Assembly (NCBI RefSeq): GCF_017573545.1
Contig: NZ_JAGEOK010000051.1
Span: 1 to 52,412, forward strand
From: Actinomadura nitritigenes
GTDB lineage: Bacteria; Actinomycetota; Actinomycetes; Streptosporangiales; Streptosporangiaceae
DNA: 52,412 nt
Reading direction: 5' to 3'
A model generated the notes under the pieces. That model was not told where the DNA came from and did no database searches. It saw nothing but the letters and a program-made list of their open reading frames with translations. How positions within the stretch are numbered: position 1 is the stretch's first letter; each line of letters begins with the position of its first letter. The position numbers were made by a program, and so were the translations under genes. Below, in pieces: positions 16,145 to 24,893 of this stretch.

Positions 16145-16612
16145 ATGTTGGTCGTGGTCTTCGTGCTGGCGGGCCTGGCCGTGCTGGGCTCCGTCGTCGT
16201 CCTCGCGATGGGCCGGGGCGGTGAGCTGACCGAGACCCATCCCGACCATCCGCCGCTGCCGCTCGGCGACGGCCGGTACGTCGCGCCCCGGACCGTCCTC
16301 TCGCTCCGGCTGCCCCGCGCGTTCTGGGGCTACCAGGCGCCCGTGGCGGACCAGGCGTTCCGCGACCTCGCGCGGGCCCTCGCCGAGCGCGACGCCCGCG
16401 TGGCCGACCTGGAGCGGCAGGTCGACGACCTGCGCCGCGGCGCGACGGTGGCGCCCGAGCCGGAGCGGATCGGCGCGCTGCACGGCCTTCAGGACCCGCA
16501 CTTCCCCGAGCAGGAGGCCCCGCCGATCCGGATGCGCAAGGACGGCGAGCCGCAGGACGAGGGGGACGGCGACCCGGAATCGGGCAAGGACGGGCCATGG
16601 GAACTTCCGTGA
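16145..16612 (+). CDS. DivIVA-like membrane protein
   Basis: The 155 aa protein has one N-terminal membrane segment (residues about 2-21, LVVVFVLAGLAVLGSVVVLA). A short DivIVA-like piece follows at about 58-100: SLRLPRAFWGYQAPVADQAF, where LPRAFWGY corresponds to the usual FxxxxRGYDxxQVD stretch. A coiled-coil helix (LAERDARVADLERQVDDLRR) and an acidic, disordered tail complete it. A membrane-tethered role at curved membrane or at division sites is possible from the family but not shown. It lies between the FolP-tail-like gene and an SRPBCC gene and overlaps the latter by 16 bases, so the two are probably co-translated. Confidence 0.75.
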   Translation: MLVVVFVLAGLAVLGSVVVLAMGRGGELTETHPDHPPLPLGDGRYVAPRTVLSLRLPRAFWGYQAPVADQAFRDLARALAERDARVADLERQVDDLRRGATVAPEPERIGALHGLQDPHFPEQEAPPIRMRKDGEPQDEGDGDPESGKDGPWELP

Positions 16613-17043
16613 GCGAGGTCGCCGTCCACGCCGAGGCGCTCTCCGACGCACCGCCGAAGCGGCTCTTCGAGGTCCTCACCGACTGGCCGAGGCACGCCGA
16701 GTGGATGCCGTTCACCCGCGCCGAGGGCGGCCGCGAGGCCGGCGCCGAGCTGAGGGCGTGGACGGGCGTCGGCCCCGTCGGCTTCCTCGACACCATGGTC
16801 ATCACCGACTGGCGGGCCGGCCGGTTCGTCGCCGTCCGGCACACCGGGCGGGTCGTGCGCGGGGAGGCCTGGTTCGAGGTCCTCCCGTACGGGAAGGGCA
16901 GCCGCGTCGTCTGGGCGGAGCGCGTCGACCTGCCGCTCGGCGTCCTCGGACGTGCCGGATGGCTGGTCCTGGGCCCGGTCGTGAAGGCGTTCATGGGCCT
17001 CGGGCTGCGGCGGCTCGCCGCGCTGGCGACCGGCCCGTCCTGA
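16597..17043 (+). CDS. SRPBCC (START-like) family protein
   Basis: The 148 aa protein fits the polyketide cyclase/START-like fold. VSEVAVHAEALSDAPPKRLF then EVLTDWPRHAEWMPF is the typical first strand plus W..W motif. The middle has GPVGFLDTMVITDWRAGRFV, and the C-terminus is a long helix (GWLVLGPVVKAFMGLGLRRL). Such proteins bind hydrophobic ligands in a deep cavity; the ligand is unknown. The start overlaps the end of the DivIVA-like gene by 16 bases. Close spacing with tag (79 bases) suggests a single transcriptional unit through 17698. Confidence 0.85.
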   Translation: MGTSVSEVAVHAEALSDAPPKRLFEVLTDWPRHAEWMPFTRAEGGREAGAELRAWTGVGPVGFLDTMVITDWRAGRFVAVRHTGRVVRGEAWFEVLPYGKGSRVVWAERVDLPLGVLGRAGWLVLGPVVKAFMGLGLRRLAALATGPS

Positions 17044-17122
17044 CCCGGTCCGCTCTGCTTGGGCCGTCCTGACCGGGCCGCCGGGGGGGCGTTCTGTCGG
17101 AGGCATGAGGTAGAACGGGCCG

Positions 17123-17698
17123 GTGAGCACCGCTATCCGAGGCGAGGACGGGCTGGCCCGCTGCCCGTGGGGGCTGTCGGCCCCCGACTACATCGCCTAC
17201 CACGACGAGGAATGGGGCCGTCCCGTCCGCGACGACCAGGGCCTTTACGAGCGGCTGTGCCTGGAGGCGTTCCAGTCGGGGCTGTCCTGGCTGACGATCC
17301 TGCGCAAGCGGGAGGGGTTCCGCGCGGCGTTCTGCGGCTTCGATCCCGAGAAGGTCGCGGCGTTCGGGCCGGACGACGTCGCGCGGCTGATGGCCGACGC
17401 GTCGATCGTCCGCAACCGCGCCAAGATCGACGCGGCGATCGCGAACGCGCGCGCCGCGCTCGACCTGCCCGGCGGCCTCGCCGCCACGGCCTGGCGCTTC
17501 GCCGACCCCGACGCCCCCGCCTATGCCGACACGTCCGACGTCCCCGCCACCACCGACGGCTCGAAGGCCCTCGCCAAGGAGCTGAAGCGGCACGGCTTCC
17601 GGTTCGTCGGCCCCACCACCGCGTACGCCCTGATGCAGGCGTGCGGCCTCGTCGACGACCACCTGACCGGGTGCCATCGACGAGGCGCGTACACGTGA
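17123..17698 (+). CDS. tag: DNA-3-methyladenine glycosylase I
   Basis: Tag removes 3-methyladenine from alkylated DNA, leaving an abasic site. The 191 aa protein, from a GTG at 17123, matches the family in length. RCPWG (Cys14) opens the zinc site, which the C-terminal CGLVDDHLTGCHRR (His and Cys) completes. YHDEEWGRPV and LCLEAFQSGLSWLTILRKRE are strongly conserved Tag blocks lining the base pocket. The gene follows the SRPBCC gene and is convergent with an FtsX-type permease, with only 3 bases between the stops. Confidence 0.93.
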   Translation: MSTAIRGEDGLARCPWGLSAPDYIAYHDEEWGRPVRDDQGLYERLCLEAFQSGLSWLTILRKREGFRAAFCGFDPEKVAAFGPDDVARLMADASIVRNRAKIDAAIANARAALDLPGGLAATAWRFADPDAPAYADTSDVPATTDGSKALAKELKRHGFRFVGPTTAYALMQACGLVDDHLTGCHRRGAYT

Positions 17699-17701
17699 CG
17701 G

Positions 17702-20281
17702 TCACTCGGCCTTGGCGGCCTCCAGGACGGGGATCGTGGAGGCCCGGCGGGCGGGGAGGGCCGAGGTGGCGAGGGTGACGGCGGCGGCGCCGGCGGCGAC
17801 CAGGACGAACAGCCACCAGGGCGGGTCCGGGGTCAGGAAGGAGCTGCCGGTCCCGGCGTGCAGGACGGCGACGGTGCCGAGGGCGGCGCCGATGCCGAGG
17901 AGGCCGCCGAGCAGGACGACCGTGGCGGCCTCCCAGCGGACGATCGCCCTGATCTGCGTCACGGTCGCGCCGACGGCGCCGAGCAGGCCGAACTCGCGGG
18001 TCCGCTCGGCGACGCTCATCGAGACGGTCGTGGCCATCCCGAACAGCGACAGGACCAGCGACATCCCGATGAACCCGTAGACGACGCTCATGCCCTTGGT
18101 CATCGAGCTCGCGGCCCGCTCGACGTAGGCGCCCCTGTCCATGACCTCGACGCCGGGCAGGCCCGCGACCGCGCGCGACAGCGCCTCCGCGGACCCGCCG
18201 CTGACCAGGATCGCCTGGGCGGCCGCGTCCGGGTCGAGGCGGTCCATGGTGGACGGGGCGACGAGCGCGCCGTCGGCGAACAAGTGGGACGGGTCGTGGT
18301 AGGCGCCCGCGACGGTGAGCGGGACGCGGCCCCGCGCGCCCCGGACCACGATCCGCTGGCCCTCGTGCAGGCCCTTCGCCTTCATGATCGTGGACGTGAG
18401 CCCGATCCGCCCGTCCGGCAGCGCCGGCAGGTGCCCGCCCAGCCGGAGCACGGACGGCAGCGCGCCCTGGTCCACGCCGGTCACGGCGATGTAGGGCGAC
18501 CCGCCGTCGTCGCCGCCGGACTTCGGTTCGGGCGAGACGAGCTTGACCTGGGAGGCGGTGAGGGCGGCGGCGTGCGCGACGCCCGGGACGGCGGCGGCCT
18601 TCGCGGCGAGGTCGCGGGGCAGCGGGGCCGGTCCGTCGGCGGTCCTCCCGGTCGCGGCGATGGCGTGGTCGGCCCGCATCACCTGCCGTCCGGCCTCGTC
18701 GAAGCGGCCGTTCGCCGACATCACGATCATCGCGGTCGCGCCGACGAGGGCGACGCCGAGCATCAGCGACGAGGCGGCGGACGAGACGCGGCGCGGGCTG
18801 CGGGTGATCGTGGCGCGGGCGAGCCGCCCGGCCTCACCGCTGACGGCCATCCCGATCCGCCCGACCAGGCCGCCGAGGGGGCCGACGAAGAACGGGCCGA
18901 GCACGGCGAGGGCCGCGACCGTCGTCATGCAGCCCATCAGGATCAGCACGGCGATCCCGACGGTGCGGTCGGGGCCGGGCGGCTCCTCGGCGCGGATCGC
19001 CCAGACGGGGCCGAAGAACATCCACGCGCAGGCGAAGACCGCGAAGGCGCCGACGAGGCGGGGCCAGCGGCGGCCGGTCGTGTCGGCGCTCGCCGCCCTG
19101 AGCGCCTGCATAGGGGAGATGCGCGCCGCCTTCCGGGCGGCCCGCCACGCGGCGAGCTGGGTGACGAGGATCCCGACGGCGGCCGGGACGGCGAGGGCGA
19201 TCCAGCCGTACTGCGCGTCGGCGGCGGTGACGTCGAAGCCGTCCTGCGCGAACAGCCTGGTCAGCAGCTCGGAGACGGCGTAGCCGAGCAGGACGCCGCC
19301 GGCCGACGCGACGATGCCGAGGACGAGCGCCTCCAGCCGGATCAGCCGCTTGATCTGCCGCGGGGTGGCGCCGATCGCGCCGAGCAGCGCGAGCCGCCGG
19401 GTCCGCTGCCGGACCAGGGTGCCGAAGGTGTTGGACACCACGAACAGGCCGACGAACACCGCGACGGACGAGAGCATCCCGATGGCGCCGCCGACGGACG
19501 CCCCGGTGCCCTGGAGGTCGGCGGACTGCGCGTGCCGGACGCCGCTCGCCGTCCGGACGGTCGCCGCGGAGCCGAGTGCGCGGGTCAGCTCGCCGCGCAG
19601 CCTCGCGGGCGCCACGCCGGGCGCGGCCTTCACCCAGGCGGACTGCCAGGTCCCGGCGGGCAGCCCGGCGACCTGCTGGACGGTCGGGGGCGGCGCGAGG
19701 ATCAGGTCGCCGCTCGCGACGGCGCCGTGCCCCTGCACGGTGACGATGCCGACGACCTTCACCGTGAGGGCCTGCCTCGGCGTCATGACGGTCATGGTGT
19801 CGCCGGTGCCCAGCTTCCCGGCGCGGGCGGCGTGCCGGGTGATCGCGACCTCGCCGCCGGCGGCGGGCGCGCGCCCGGACTCCAGGTGGTACGGGTTGAG
19901 CGCGGCCTCGGACGTCCACGGCCGCAGCAGGGTCCGCGCCCCGGCCGGCGGCATGATCGTCTTGTGGCCGGCGCCGCTCGCGGTCACCGGGACGGAGGCG
20001 TCCCCCGCCACGGCGGCGACGCCTGGCCGACCCGTGACCCGCGCGAGCGCGACCCGGCCGTCCGGGACCGCGTACGGGTCGTCGGGGTCGACCGAGCCGC
20101 CCTGGACGAGCACGTCGGCGCGCGCGTACTCGCTCGCGTCGCTGCCGGAGACGGCCTCCTGGGCGCGCAGCGTGAACTGCAGGGAGCCGGCGATCAGGCC
20201 GATGGAGAACAGCGCCGCGAGCATCGTGGCGGCCAGCCGCAGCCAGCCCTCGGTGAACGAGCGTCGCGCGATGAGCCACAT
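17702..20281 (-). CDS. FtsX-type ABC permease
   Basis: The protein is about 859 aa from an ATG at 20281. It has the MacB/FtsX layout twice: N-terminal helix (about 15-40), large extracytoplasmic domain, three helices (about 270-400), then a second copy ending near the C-terminus (MSLVLSLFGMATTVSMSVAE, then RTREFGLLGAVGATVTQI). RRLALLGAIGATPRQIKRLI and REFGLLGAVGATVTQIRAIV are the paired cytoplasmic coupling motifs. Length and arrangement match the duplicated actinobacterial permeases that export lipids, peptides or antibiotics. The ATPase gene at 20287-21051 stops 5 bases upstream on the same strand, so the two make one transporter. The substrate is unknown. Confidence 0.92.
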   Translation of the reverse strand: MWLIARRSFTEGWLRLAATMLAALFSIGLIAGSLQFTLRAQEAVSGSDASEYARADVLVQGGSVDPDDPYAVPDGRVALARVTGRPGVAAVAGDASVPVTASGAGHKTIMPPAGARTLLRPWTSEAALNPYHLESGRAPAAGGEVAITRHAARAGKLGTGDTMTVMTPRQALTVKVVGIVTVQGHGAVASGDLILAPPPTVQQVAGLPAGTWQSAWVKAAPGVAPARLRGELTRALGSAATVRTASGVRHAQSADLQGTGASVGGAIGMLSSVAVFVGLFVVSNTFGTLVRQRTRRLALLGAIGATPRQIKRLIRLEALVLGIVASAGGVLLGYAVSELLTRLFAQDGFDVTAADAQYGWIALAVPAAVGILVTQLAAWRAARKAARISPMQALRAASADTTGRRWPRLVGAFAVFACAWMFFGPVWAIRAEEPPGPDRTVGIAVLILMGCMTTVAALAVLGPFFVGPLGGLVGRIGMAVSGEAGRLARATITRSPRRVSSAASSLMLGVALVGATAMIVMSANGRFDEAGRQVMRADHAIAATGRTADGPAPLPRDLAAKAAAVPGVAHAAALTASQVKLVSPEPKSGGDDGGSPYIAVTGVDQGALPSVLRLGGHLPALPDGRIGLTSTIMKAKGLHEGQRIVVRGARGRVPLTVAGAYHDPSHLFADGALVAPSTMDRLDPDAAAQAILVSGGSAEALSRAVAGLPGVEVMDRGAYVERAASSMTKGMSVVYGFIGMSLVLSLFGMATTVSMSVAERTREFGLLGAVGATVTQIRAIVRWEAATVVLLGGLLGIGAALGTVAVLHAGTGSSFLTPDPPWWLFVLVAAGAAAVTLATSALPARRASTIPVLEAAKAE

Positions 20282-20286
20282 GGGGA

Positions 20287-21051
20287 TCAGCCGCCCATCC
20301 GGCGCATCACGGCGTGCACCTGGTCGATGGTCGGCCCGGCGAGCTCGTGGACGATCATCCCGTCGGCGAGGAACAGCACCCGGTCGGCGTGCGCGGCGGC
20401 GGCCGGGTCGTGCGTCACCATGACCACGGTCTGGCCGTAGGAGTCGACCGCCGAGCGCAGGAACCCCAGCACCTCCGCGCCCGAGCGCGAGTCGAGGTTG
20501 CCCGTCGGCTCGTCGGCGAACAGCACCTCGGGCCGGGTCAGCAGCGCCCGCGCGACCGCGACGCGCTGCTGCTGCCCGCCGGACAGCTCGCTCGGCCGGT
20601 GCCCGAGGCGCTCGCGCAGGCCCAGCGCGTCCACGACCGTGTCGAACCACCGCCGGTCCGTGCGGCGGTTCCCGAGCCGCCCGGTCAGCCGGATGTTCTC
20701 CTCCGCCGTCAGCATCGGCAGCAGGTTGAACGACTGGAACACGAACCCGAGCCGGTCGCGGCGCAGCTTGGTCAGCCGCGTCCGGGACAGCCCGGTGATC
20801 TCCACGCCGCCGATCAGCACCGAGCCGGACGTCACCGTGTCCAGCCCGGCCAGGCAGTGCAGGAAGGTCGACTTGCCGGAGCCGGACGGCCCCATGATCG
20901 CGGTGAACTGGCCGCGCGGGAACGAGGCCGAGACGCCGCGCAGCGCGGTCACCGCGCCGTCGCCCGTCCCGTACGACTTGACCAGGCCGGACGCGACGGC
21001 GACGTGATCGCGGACCTGCCCCGCGGGCGGTGCGGCGGATGCTGGTTTCAT
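20287..21051 (-). CDS. ABC transporter ATP-binding protein (LolD/MacB type)
   Basis: The 254 aa ATPase carries Walker A GPSGSGKST (about residue 62-70), the Q-loop FVFQSFNLLPMLTAEENI, signature LSGGQQQRVAVARAL, Walker B VLFADEPTGNLDS and the H-loop VVMVTHDPAAAAHAD. LNLLPMLT and GNLDSRSG are typical of the LolD/MacB branch that drives FtsX-type permeases. ATG 21051 gives MKPASAAPPAGQ, a free N-terminus before the ATPase fold. A G/C hairpin upstream separates it from the enoyl-CoA hydratase gene. The pair probably moves a substrate out of the membrane or to the cell surface. Confidence 0.93.
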   Translation of the reverse strand: MKPASAAPPAGQVRDHVAVASGLVKSYGTGDGAVTALRGVSASFPRGQFTAIMGPSGSGKSTFLHCLAGLDTVTSGSVLIGGVEITGLSRTRLTKLRRDRLGFVFQSFNLLPMLTAEENIRLTGRLGNRRTDRRWFDTVVDALGLRERLGHRPSELSGGQQQRVAVARALLTRPEVLFADEPTGNLDSRSGAEVLGFLRSAVDSYGQTVVMVTHDPAAAAHADRVLFLADGMIVHELAGPTIDQVHAVMRRMGG

Positions 21052-21107
21052 GCCCTCAAGCCAACCGCCGCGGGCCCTCCGGCACATTGGCGCGCGCTCC
21101 AGAAACG

Positions 21108-21129
21108 GGGGTGGGGCTGCCCCCACCCC
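21108..21129 (-). terminator. hairpin terminator after the enoyl-CoA hydratase gene
   Basis: GGGGTGGGG (21108-21116) pairs with CCCCACCCC (21121-21129) around a 4-base loop. On the minus strand it is followed by CGTTTCT. It lies 17 bases after the hydratase stop and upstream of the ABC ATPase gene. Confidence 0.7.
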
Positions 21130-21146
21130 GCGCGCGCGTGGAGCCC

Positions 21147-21932
21147 CTAGCGGCCCTCGAAGGCGGGCTTCTGCTTCTTCAGGAACGCCTCGGTCGCGTT
21201 CTGGTGGTCGGAGGTCGCCGCGCACTCGTCCTGCAGCACGGCCTCGCGCTCCAGCGCGGACGCCAGGTCGTGCGTCGCCGCGTGGGCGAGCGCCTGCTTC
21301 ACCGCCGCGTACGCCGCGGTCGGGCCGGCCGCGAGGCGCCGCGCCAGCTCCACCGCCGCGGGGGCCAGCTCGTCCGCCGGGACGACCCGGTTGACCAGGC
21401 CGAGCTCCAGCGCCTCGGGCGCCTTCAGCGGGTCGCCGAGCAGCAGCAGCTCCGCCGCCTTCGAGCGGCCGACCAGCCGCTGCAGCGTCCACGACATGCC
21501 GCTGTCGGGCGCCAGGCCGATGCCGGTGAAGGCCGTCGCGAACTTCGCCGTGTCGGCGGCCACCGCGAGGTCGCAGGCGAACGCCAGCGCCGCGCCCGCG
21601 CCCGCCGCCACCCCGTTCACCGCCGCGACGACCGGCTTCGCCATCCCCGCGAGCGCCAGCACGATCGGGTTGTAGTGCTTGGTGACGGTGCCGTCGAGCC
21701 CCTTGCCGGCCGCCAGGTTGTCGGCATGCTCGCGCAGGTCCTGACCTGCACAGAAGGCCCGCCCGGCGCCGGTGAGGATTACTGCGCGGGCCGACGTGTC
21801 CGCCGCCGCGCGCCGGACCGTCTCCAGCAGCGCGCCCTTCATCTCCGCCGTCAGCGAGTTCATCGCCTCCGGACGGTTCAGTGTGATTGTTCCCACACCG
21901 TCGGTCACGTCGTACAGCACGGTCTCGGACAT
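21147..21932 (-). CDS. enoyl-CoA hydratase/isomerase family protein
   Basis: The 261 aa protein is a crotonase-fold enzyme. TITLNRPEAMNSLTAEMKG is the start of the fold; AVILTGAGRAFCAGQDLREH carries one oxyanion-hole backbone region with the FCAGQDL motif; VVAAVNGVAAGAGAALAFAC provides the other. FTGIGLAPDSGMSWTLQRLV is the PaaG-like segment, with Asp (APDSG) where hydratases use a Glu, suggesting an isomerase/PaaG-type reaction (ring-opened or epoxy-phenylacetyl-CoA) rather than simple hydration; this is inference. KKQKPAFEGR is the typical tail. The minus-strand gene is divergent from DUF3117. Confidence 0.85.
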   Translation of the reverse strand: MSETVLYDVTDGVGTITLNRPEAMNSLTAEMKGALLETVRRAAADTSARAVILTGAGRAFCAGQDLREHADNLAAGKGLDGTVTKHYNPIVLALAGMAKPVVAAVNGVAAGAGAALAFACDLAVAADTAKFATAFTGIGLAPDSGMSWTLQRLVGRSKAAELLLLGDPLKAPEALELGLVNRVVPADELAPAAVELARRLAAGPTAAYAAVKQALAHAATHDLASALEREAVLQDECAATSDHQNATEAFLKKQKPAFEGR

Positions 21933-22287
21933 GCGGCACCCTCCCGGTCCTCGGTAGATCTTCCCCGGCAACCATCGACGAACCGGGGCGCGGCGGGCAA
22001 GTGCGGTCCCGTTCCCGCGCACCCGGAGTGACCGTCCTGCGGCCTTGGTGCCGGTCCTTCCGCCTCGCTCCCGCCGACCGGCCCGGTGCCGGTCGATCAG
22101 CGCCGGAGTGCCCCGTACGCCTGCAGTCCTCCGATCTGGAGGCTGATCGTTACCACTTCGCGCCCAGGAGACGAGATAATGGACCACTACTGATGACGCG
22201 GATGCGACAGGCGGCCACGCGGCCAACGGTGCCCGGAGGCTCCAAACGGCCCCAAGCGGGGCCTTTAGGCAGGAAGGGGATGCACGC
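21933..22287. promoter_or_regulatory. divergent intergenic region with a candidate DUF3117 promoter and hairpin
   Basis: No gene is recognisable in these 355 bases. On the plus strand TTACCA (22150-22155) and GATAAT (22175-22180), with a 19-base spacer, could be -35/-10 elements. GGCCCC-AAGC-GGGGCC (22248-22263), followed by TTTAGG, is a perfect 6-bp hairpin between that promoter and the DUF3117 start. It could be an attenuator or just G/C-rich chance. The region presumably also holds the hydratase promoter. Confidence 0.35.
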
Positions 22288-22455
22288 ATGGCGGCGATGA
22301 AGCCGCGGACGGGAGACGGTCCGCTCGAAGTGACCAAGGAGGGGCGCGGAATCGTCATGCGGGTCCCGCTCGAAGGCGGCGGCCGCCTTGTGGTCGAGCT
22401 CTCCGCCGACGAGGCCAAGGAACTCGGCGAGGCCCTCAAGGGCGTCGTGGGCTGA
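22288..22455 (+). CDS. DUF3117 small conserved protein
   Basis: The 55 aa protein starts MAAMKPRTGDGPLEV and has GRGIVMRVPLEGGGRLVVEL and a final ADEAKELGEALKGVV. This is the DUF3117 family, almost invariant and restricted to actinobacteria. AGGAAGGGG lies about 8 bases before the ATG at 22288. The same family sits next to tagA in Mycobacterium tuberculosis (Rv1211), consistent with the synteny here. Its function is unknown. It is short, acidic and beta-rich, with no membrane segment. Confidence 0.92.
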   Translation: MAAMKPRTGDGPLEVTKEGRGIVMRVPLEGGGRLVVELSADEAKELGEALKGVVG

Positions 22456-22571
22456 CGGCTCCGCCGTTCCCGGCTCTCCGGCGAAGGTCCCGGCGTGCTC
22501 GCCGGGACCGTCGCCGTTTCCCGAACACCGCACCATCCGGTAAAAGCTCAGCTCAGGGGGGATCCGTCGCC

Positions 22572-24032
22572 ATGCCCATCGAGACCCGCATCCACGGCGC
22601 CGGCGGCACCGTGACCGGCACCGCGGTCGACCTCGGGGCGGAGGCGGTGGCGGTCCCCGTCCGCTCGGGCCCGGTCGCCCCGGACGCCGAGGTCGCGAAG
22701 CCCCTGCCGTTCACGCTGGACGAGCTGCTGGCGCTGCACGGCGCCAAGGGCGAGGCGGGCGAGATCGTCGCCGCGCCCGTCCAGGTCGGCGGCGAGCTCC
22801 GCGAGCTGCTGCTGTACGGGGTGGGCGAGGCGACCCCCGCGGAGCTGCGCAAGGCCGGTGCGGCCCTCGCGCGCCGCGGCCGCGGCCGTGCGGCCCTCGT
22901 CGCGGGCGTCCCCTCCGGCGACCTCGCCGCCTTCGTCGAGGGCGCCCTGCTCGCCTCCTACGAGTTCCGGATCGGCGCCGCCGCGCCCAAGCGCCCGCTC
23001 GGCACCCTCGCCGTGCTGACCGAGGCCGGGCCCGACGCGGACGCGCCCGCGATCGAGCGCGGCACCGCCCGGGCCCGCGCCACCGCCCTCGCCCGCGACC
23101 TCACCAACACCCCGTCCGGCGAGAAGGACCCGTCCTGGCTCGCCGCCCGCGCCGAGGAGGTCGCCCGCGAGGCCGGCCTGACGGTCCGGGTCCGGGACGA
23201 GAAGGAGCTGGTCGAGGGCGGGTTCGGCGGCCTGCTGGCGGTGGGCTCGGGCTCCGCCCGGCCGCCCCGCCTGATCGAGCTGTCCTACGCACCCGAAGGG
23301 ACGCCCGACCGGCACGTCGTGCTCGTCGGCAAGGGGATCACGTTCGACAGCGGCGGCCTGTCGCTCAAGCCGAACGACGGCATGAAGACCATGAAGACCG
23401 ACATGGCGGGCGGCGGCGTGGTCATCGCCGTGATGAGCGCGCTGCGCGGCCTCGGCGTCCGCGCCCGCGTCACCGGCCTGGTCGCCGCCGCGGAGAACAT
23501 GCCGTCCGGCGGGTCGATGCGGCCCGGGGACGTCATCGCCCACTTCGGCGGCAAGACCTCCGAGGTGCTGAACACCGACGCCGAGGGGCGGCTCGTCCTC
23601 GCCGACGCCCTCGCCTACGCCGACGCCGAACTCGACCCCGACGCGGTCGTGGACGTCGCGACCCTCACCGGCGCCGCGAAGGTCGCGCTGGGCCTGCGGC
23701 ACGGCGCGCTGTTCAGCAACGACGACGCCCTCGCCGGGGCCCTGACGGCGGCCGGGTCCGCGGCGGGCGAGCCGCTGTGGCGGCTGCCGCTCGTCGACGA
23801 CTACCGCGAGGCGATCGACTCGGACGTCGCCGACGTCAGCAACATGGGCCGCGGCGGCTTCAACGGCGGCGCGATCGCGGCGGCGCTGTTCCTGCGCGAG
23901 TTCGTCGGCGACCGCACCTGGGCCCACCTGGACATCGCCGGGCCCGGCCGGGCCACCGCCGACGACGCCGAGGTCACCCGCGGCGCCACCGGCTACGGCA
24001 CCCGCCTCCTCCTCGACTGGCTCACCGCCTGA
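22572..24032 (+). CDS. pepA: leucyl aminopeptidase (M17)
   Basis: The 486 aa protein is a cytosolic M17 aminopeptidase, which removes N-terminal residues using two metal ions. The C-terminal catalytic half has VGKGITFDSGGLSLKP (metal-binding Lys and Asp), MKTDMAGGGVV, and the signature NTDAEGRLVLADAL. The Arg in this motif lies in the bicarbonate-binding position. MGRGGFNGGAIAAALFLREF and WAHLDIAGPGRA finish the domain. The N-terminal domain (about 1-160) is the more variable regulatory part. ATG 22572 follows GGGGGGATCC. It lies 116 bases after DUF3117 on the same strand. Confidence 0.93.
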   Translation: MPIETRIHGAGGTVTGTAVDLGAEAVAVPVRSGPVAPDAEVAKPLPFTLDELLALHGAKGEAGEIVAAPVQVGGELRELLLYGVGEATPAELRKAGAALARRGRGRAALVAGVPSGDLAAFVEGALLASYEFRIGAAAPKRPLGTLAVLTEAGPDADAPAIERGTARARATALARDLTNTPSGEKDPSWLAARAEEVAREAGLTVRVRDEKELVEGGFGGLLAVGSGSARPPRLIELSYAPEGTPDRHVVLVGKGITFDSGGLSLKPNDGMKTMKTDMAGGGVVIAVMSALRGLGVRARVTGLVAAAENMPSGGSMRPGDVIAHFGGKTSEVLNTDAEGRLVLADALAYADAELDPDAVVDVATLTGAAKVALGLRHGALFSNDDALAGALTAAGSAAGEPLWRLPLVDDYREAIDSDVADVSNMGRGGFNGGAIAAALFLREFVGDRTWAHLDIAGPGRATADDAEVTRGATGYGTRLLLDWLTA

Positions 24033-24089
24033 CCTGCGGCGACGTGCGCGCGGTGCCGTTACGGGCCGCCGATGACGCGCCGCACGCCG

Positions 24090-24890
24090 TCAGCGGGTGC
24101 GGCGGTCGATGACGGGCACGCGGCGGCGGCGACGGGCCTCCTTGACGATCCCGGGGAGGGCCGCGTCCCAGCCGGGGCCGACCGCGAAGCACCACGGCAC
24201 CGCGGCCGCCGTCGCCGGGACGTCCCGCATCGTCAGCGCCACCAGGACGGGCCGGTCGGACGTGCGGGCCATCTCCGCCAGCTCGGGCGTCGGCAGGAAC
24301 ACCACGTAGTCCTGCTCGCCGCGGCGGGTGCCGGGGACGCCGCGGCGCAGCGCCGTGATCGCCGCCACCTCGTCCCACGGCAGGAGCCGCCCGGCCCGGC
24401 GCGGCAGCGGCCAGCGCGCCGGCCGCCGCACCCCCGAGGCGTCCAGCTCCAGGACGGGGCGGCGCGCGACGAGCCCGCCGAGCGAGACGGCCAGGCCCGC
24501 GCCGAACAGCAGGAAGCCCGCGACGCCGATCACCATGAACGTGATGCTGCCGACGCCCGCGCCGCGGATCACGCCGCCCGCGACGAACCCGATCGACGCC
24601 ACGAACAGGATCAGGAAGGCGGTGAGCCGCCAGACCGCCCGCCACGTCACGCGGTCGCGTACCGCGAATACCTCGGCGGGCACGTCCGGCGCCGCCCCCC
24701 GCTCCGGCTCGGCCGGGCCCGAGCCGGGCTCCGGGCCCGCCGGCTCCCCGGGGGCGTCGGCGGCGGTCTCAGGGGCGTCCTCAGAGGCTGGAGGCCGGTC
24801 GGCGCCCTCCTGGGGCGACGACCCCCCAGGCCCTGCGGAAAGGCCGGCCGACCGGCGTTCCCCGTTCCGCTGGCGCTCCACTCCGGCCAC
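24090..24890 (-). CDS. membrane protein with two helices and a PH-like cytoplasmic domain
   Basis: The 266 aa protein opens with a long low-complexity, proline- and glutamate-rich stretch (about residues 15-70, PEGAPxxP-type). Two membrane helices follow at about 87-108 (LTAFLILFVASIGFVAGGVI) and 118-140 (FMVIGVAGFLLFGAGLAVSL). The remainder (about 145-266) fits a bacterial PH-like domain: LELDASGVRRPARWP, then RLLPWDEVAAITALRRG. That domain is a common ending of small actinobacterial membrane proteins of unknown function. The start codon is an ATG at 24890. The 3-base gap to the upstream methyltransferase stop on the same strand suggests co-transcription. Confidence 0.7.
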   Translation of the reverse strand: MAGVERQRNGERRSAGLSAGPGGSSPQEGADRPPASEDAPETAADAPGEPAGPEPGSGPAEPERGAAPDVPAEVFAVRDRVTWRAVWRLTAFLILFVASIGFVAGGVIRGAGVGSITFMVIGVAGFLLFGAGLAVSLGGLVARRPVLELDASGVRRPARWPLPRRAGRLLPWDEVAAITALRRGVPGTRRGEQDYVVFLPTPELAEMARTSDRPVLVALTMRDVPATAAAVPWCFAVGPGWDAALPGIVKEARRRRRVPVIDRRTR

Positions 24891-24893
24891 CGG

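Noticed and set aside
17702..20650. Single 982 aa fusion of ABC ATPase and permease
   Set aside because: The frame is open upstream, but the permease starts naturally at 20281 and the ATPase is encoded in a different frame by 20287-21051.
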